A stretch of DNA of 32,526 nucleotides from Nitrospirota bacterium (lineage in GTDB: Bacteria > Nitrospirota > Thermodesulfovibrionia > UBA6902 > DSMQ01). Numbering within the stretch: the first letter of the stretch is position 1; each line of letters begins with the position of its first letter. Shown one piece after another: positions 30,928-32,526 of the stretch. The stretch spans positions 1 through 32,526 of the forward strand of contig JACQXF010000022.1 in NCBI GenBank assembly GCA_016208855.1, in the 5' to 3' direction. A model generated the notes under the pieces. It had not been told where the DNA came from, made no database searches, and saw only the letters and a list, made by a program, of their open reading frames with translations. The position numbers were made by a program, and so were the translations under genes.

Positions 30928-32313
30928 ATGAAGTTTGTACGTTTTACCCTAATTAGTATGTTGTTTATTTTACTGCCCGTCGCTGCCTTTTCGGCAATAT
31001 CCACATCAGATTGTGTCAGCTGCCATATGAAACATACCCCCGGCATTGTGTCTCAATTTCACGATAGCGCAATGGGTAAAAAAGGAATGGACTGCGCTGA
31101 TTGTCATGGCACTACTCATAAAGGGATGGACGATGTAAAGAAGGCAAAGATGCCAACTGCAGAGACGTGCGGCACATGTCATCAGGAAAAGCTTGAACAA
31201 TTCAAAAAAGGCAAGCATAACCTTGCATGGTTTGCCATGAAGTCACAGCACGCATGGCATGGACAGCCCGGCTCAATCGTCAAGCAGGGATACAGGGGCT
31301 GCTCAGGCTGCCACAAGATGGGTGAGAAAGGGCTTGTAGGCATCAGGGACGGCAACGCCGGAGCATTAAAGCGTGACGGCGGGAAAGAGGCAGCAGAATA
31401 CAAATACGGCAATGCCCAGTGTGATGCATGCCATACAAGACATAATTTCAAAAAGGCTGAGGCTAAGGACCCGCGGTCATGTTCAAACTGCCACATGGGC
31501 TTTGACCATCCTCAGTATGAGATGTATACATCTTCAAAACATGGGATTGCATGGTCAGTTGACGGATTCCCAACAGATGGACGCGCCCCCACATGCCAGA
31601 AATGCCATATGGCAGACGGCGACCATGAAGTAACAGCTCCATGGGGCTTCCTCGGGCTAAGAATACCTACAAAAGAGAATGTGCTTGCCTTGATAAAAGT
31701 AGCCCCTTCACTGGAAAAACAACTGCGTTCACTTGCAGATAAACTGCCTTCGGGAAAATATGACGGCGTTGACGACGACCCTCAGTGGACACTTGACAGG
31801 GCGTTGTACCTTCAGGCAGCAGGCGTGCTTGATGACAATCTCCAACCAACCGAGAGGTTTGTTGAGATAGTAGTTCAGGGGCGTGCTGCACGCGGGCCTG
31901 CAGAGTTCAATGCCTTAAGGGCAAAGATGAAGAAGAACTGCACAGAATGCCATGCCAGCGACTTTGTCCAGCAGTTCTTCAACGCCTCAGACGATATAAT
32001 CAAGCAGATAGACCACGAGTTTGCAAAGGCGATTGCTGCTGTTCAGGGGCTTTACAAAGACGGCATCCTGCAAAAGCCGGCAGGCTGGAAGTTTGCGCCT
32101 GATCTGCTTCAGTATTATGATGTAAAGACAGGGATAGAACAGGACCTCTACCTGATATTCCTTGAGCACCGCCAGCGTGCATTTCAGGGAGCATTTCATG
32201 TGAGCAACGACTATATGCACTGGTACGGGTGGGCGCCGTTGAAGGAGACTGTCAATAGGATTCTGGAAGAGGAGAAAAAACTGCGGGCTGAGCATAAGAA
32301 GCCTAAGAAATAA
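30928..32313 (+). CDS. Octaheme c-type cytochrome, hydroxylamine-oxidoreductase (HAO) family
   Basis: A 461-residue exported protein with signal peptide MKFVRFTLISMLFILLPVAAFS and eight CxxCH heme sites at about residues 29, 56, 81, 125, 165, 185, 223 and 338. The long gap before the last heme and the helical, heme-free C-terminal third (to 461) match the HAO family. The end FHVSNDYMHWYGWAPLKE is typical of this family's C-terminus. The protein is shorter than ammonia-oxidiser HAO (about 570) and closer to reductive Hao forms, so nitrite or hydroxylamine reduction is likelier than ammonia oxidation. Whether the Tyr that crosslinks heme P460 is present cannot be settled without alignment. The start has a GGAGG site; a terminator follows. 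Confidence 0.87.
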   Translation: MKFVRFTLISMLFILLPVAAFSAISTSDCVSCHMKHTPGIVSQFHDSAMGKKGMDCADCHGTTHKGMDDVKKAKMPTAETCGTCHQEKLEQFKKGKHNLAWFAMKSQHAWHGQPGSIVKQGYRGCSGCHKMGEKGLVGIRDGNAGALKRDGGKEAAEYKYGNAQCDACHTRHNFKKAEAKDPRSCSNCHMGFDHPQYEMYTSSKHGIAWSVDGFPTDGRAPTCQKCHMADGDHEVTAPWGFLGLRIPTKENVLALIKVAPSLEKQLRSLADKLPSGKYDGVDDDPQWTLDRALYLQAAGVLDDNLQPTERFVEIVVQGRAARGPAEFNALRAKMKKNCTECHASDFVQQFFNASDDIIKQIDHEFAKAIAAVQGLYKDGILQKPAGWKFAPDLLQYYDVKTGIEQDLYLIFLEHRQRAFQGAFHVSNDYMHWYGWAPLKETVNRILEEEKKLRAEHKKPKK

Positions 32314-32338
32314 GCACGAAGAGTGCGTCTGAAGCATG

Positions 32339-32370
32339 GGGGGAAAGGGCAGCCTTTCCCCTATTTTTTG
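32339..32370 (+). terminator. Rho-independent terminator after the octaheme cytochrome
   Basis: GGGGAAAGG and CCTTTCCCC around GCAG, followed by TATTTTTT. Perfect 9-bp stem. Confidence 0.9.
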
Positions 32371-32398
32371 GTGCTTCCGGGAATTATGTGAGCGAGCA

Positions 32399-32434
32399 CC
32401 GTCATTCCCGCAGTCCTTTGAGCGGGAATCCAGT
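32399..32434. repeat. ATTCCCGC/GCGGGAAT palindrome, copy 2
   Basis: GTC then ATTCCCGC (32404-32411), a 10-base loop, GCGGGAAT (32422-32429), then CCAGT. It is the reverse orientation of copy 1 and shares its outer flanks. It ends about 9 bases before the GIY-YIG start codon. Confidence 0.85.
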
Positions 32435-32442
32435 TTATTTAA

Positions 32443-32526
32443 ATGAAAAGATTTTTTGTCTATATTCTTTGCAGTAAACGAAATGGCACCTTATACACAG
32501 GAATTACATCAGACTTGATTAAACGT
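32443..32526 (+). CDS. GIY-YIG nuclease family protein, N-terminal part (cut by window end)
   Basis: The ATG at 32443 opens a frame to the window edge, 28 residues. It reads FFVYILCSKRNGTLYTGITS then DLIKR, the conserved start of small single-domain GIY-YIG proteins (VYIL and YTG form the two halves of the motif). The catalytic Arg region and the rest lie outside the window. No strong ribosome binding site is visible because the ATTCCCGC palindrome occupies the upstream region. Confidence 0.8.
   Translation, partial: MKRFFVYILCSKRNGTLYTGITSDLIKR

Noticed and set aside
31373..31633. Second ORF of 86 residues inside the cytochrome gene
   Set aside because: It is an overlapping frame of the octaheme protein, and the heme motifs are in the other frame.

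Overview
The window carries ordinary chromosomal genes of a Gram-negative anaerobe. It has LptE, BamD, MurJ and many lipoproteins, so there is an outer membrane. It also has a siroheme-type enzyme and an eight-heme, hydroxylamine-oxidoreductase-like cytochrome. Gene content and protein style suggest Nitrospirota (Thermodesulfovibrio-like) or a deltaproteobacterial relative. That placement is inference; no rRNA or other strong marker is present.

Layout. 1-175 is the 3' end of an IS30-type transposase. 224-7989 holds a metallophosphoesterase, a HicBA toxin-antitoxin pair, purB, a purL broken near its 3' end, a second HicBA pair, a small unknown ORF and a truncated HEPN gene on the opposite strand. 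8067-13990 holds murJ, rpsT, and the leuS-lptE-holA operon. 14270-19514 holds a cold-shock gene with a structured leader, a pair of M16 peptidases, a membrane protein, rimI and tsaB. 19669-27230 holds a DUF2155-like lipoprotein, a beta-CASP nuclease, hisD, an RNase Z-like protein, a PpiD-like membrane protein, anmK and a LysM lytic transglycosylase. 27236-32313 holds a TPR protein, a PHP phosphatase, a DUF3568-like lipoprotein, a siroheme-synthase-type dehydrogenase, bamD and the octaheme cytochrome. The window ends in the start of a GIY-YIG nuclease gene. No tRNA, rRNA or CRISPR was seen, and no gene-free stretch exceeds 300 bases.

Main finding. Sixteen arrays of tandem 7-bp or 8-bp units with many different unit sequences are scattered through the window. 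Several are paired as two arms in inverted orientation. They lie between genes and also in frame inside genes: six or more in purL, two in leuS and one in anmK. In lptE and in one M16 peptidase the array encodes the hydrophobic part of the signal peptide. Since 3 x 7 nt is 7 codons, the protein shows a 7-residue period (8 residues for 8-bp units). In most arrays inside genes only one orientation is free of stop codons, and that is the orientation found. This looks like a repeat class that expands anywhere and survives where the reading frame stays open.

Other points. purL has lost about 36 codons of its glutaminase domain together with a frameshift. The small ORF and the HEPN gene both appear to end at one junction near 7730. 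A palindrome of the ATTCCCGC/GCGGGAAT type occurs twice, once just upstream of the GIY-YIG gene. Four near-perfect short dyads precede the DUF3568-like lipoprotein gene.
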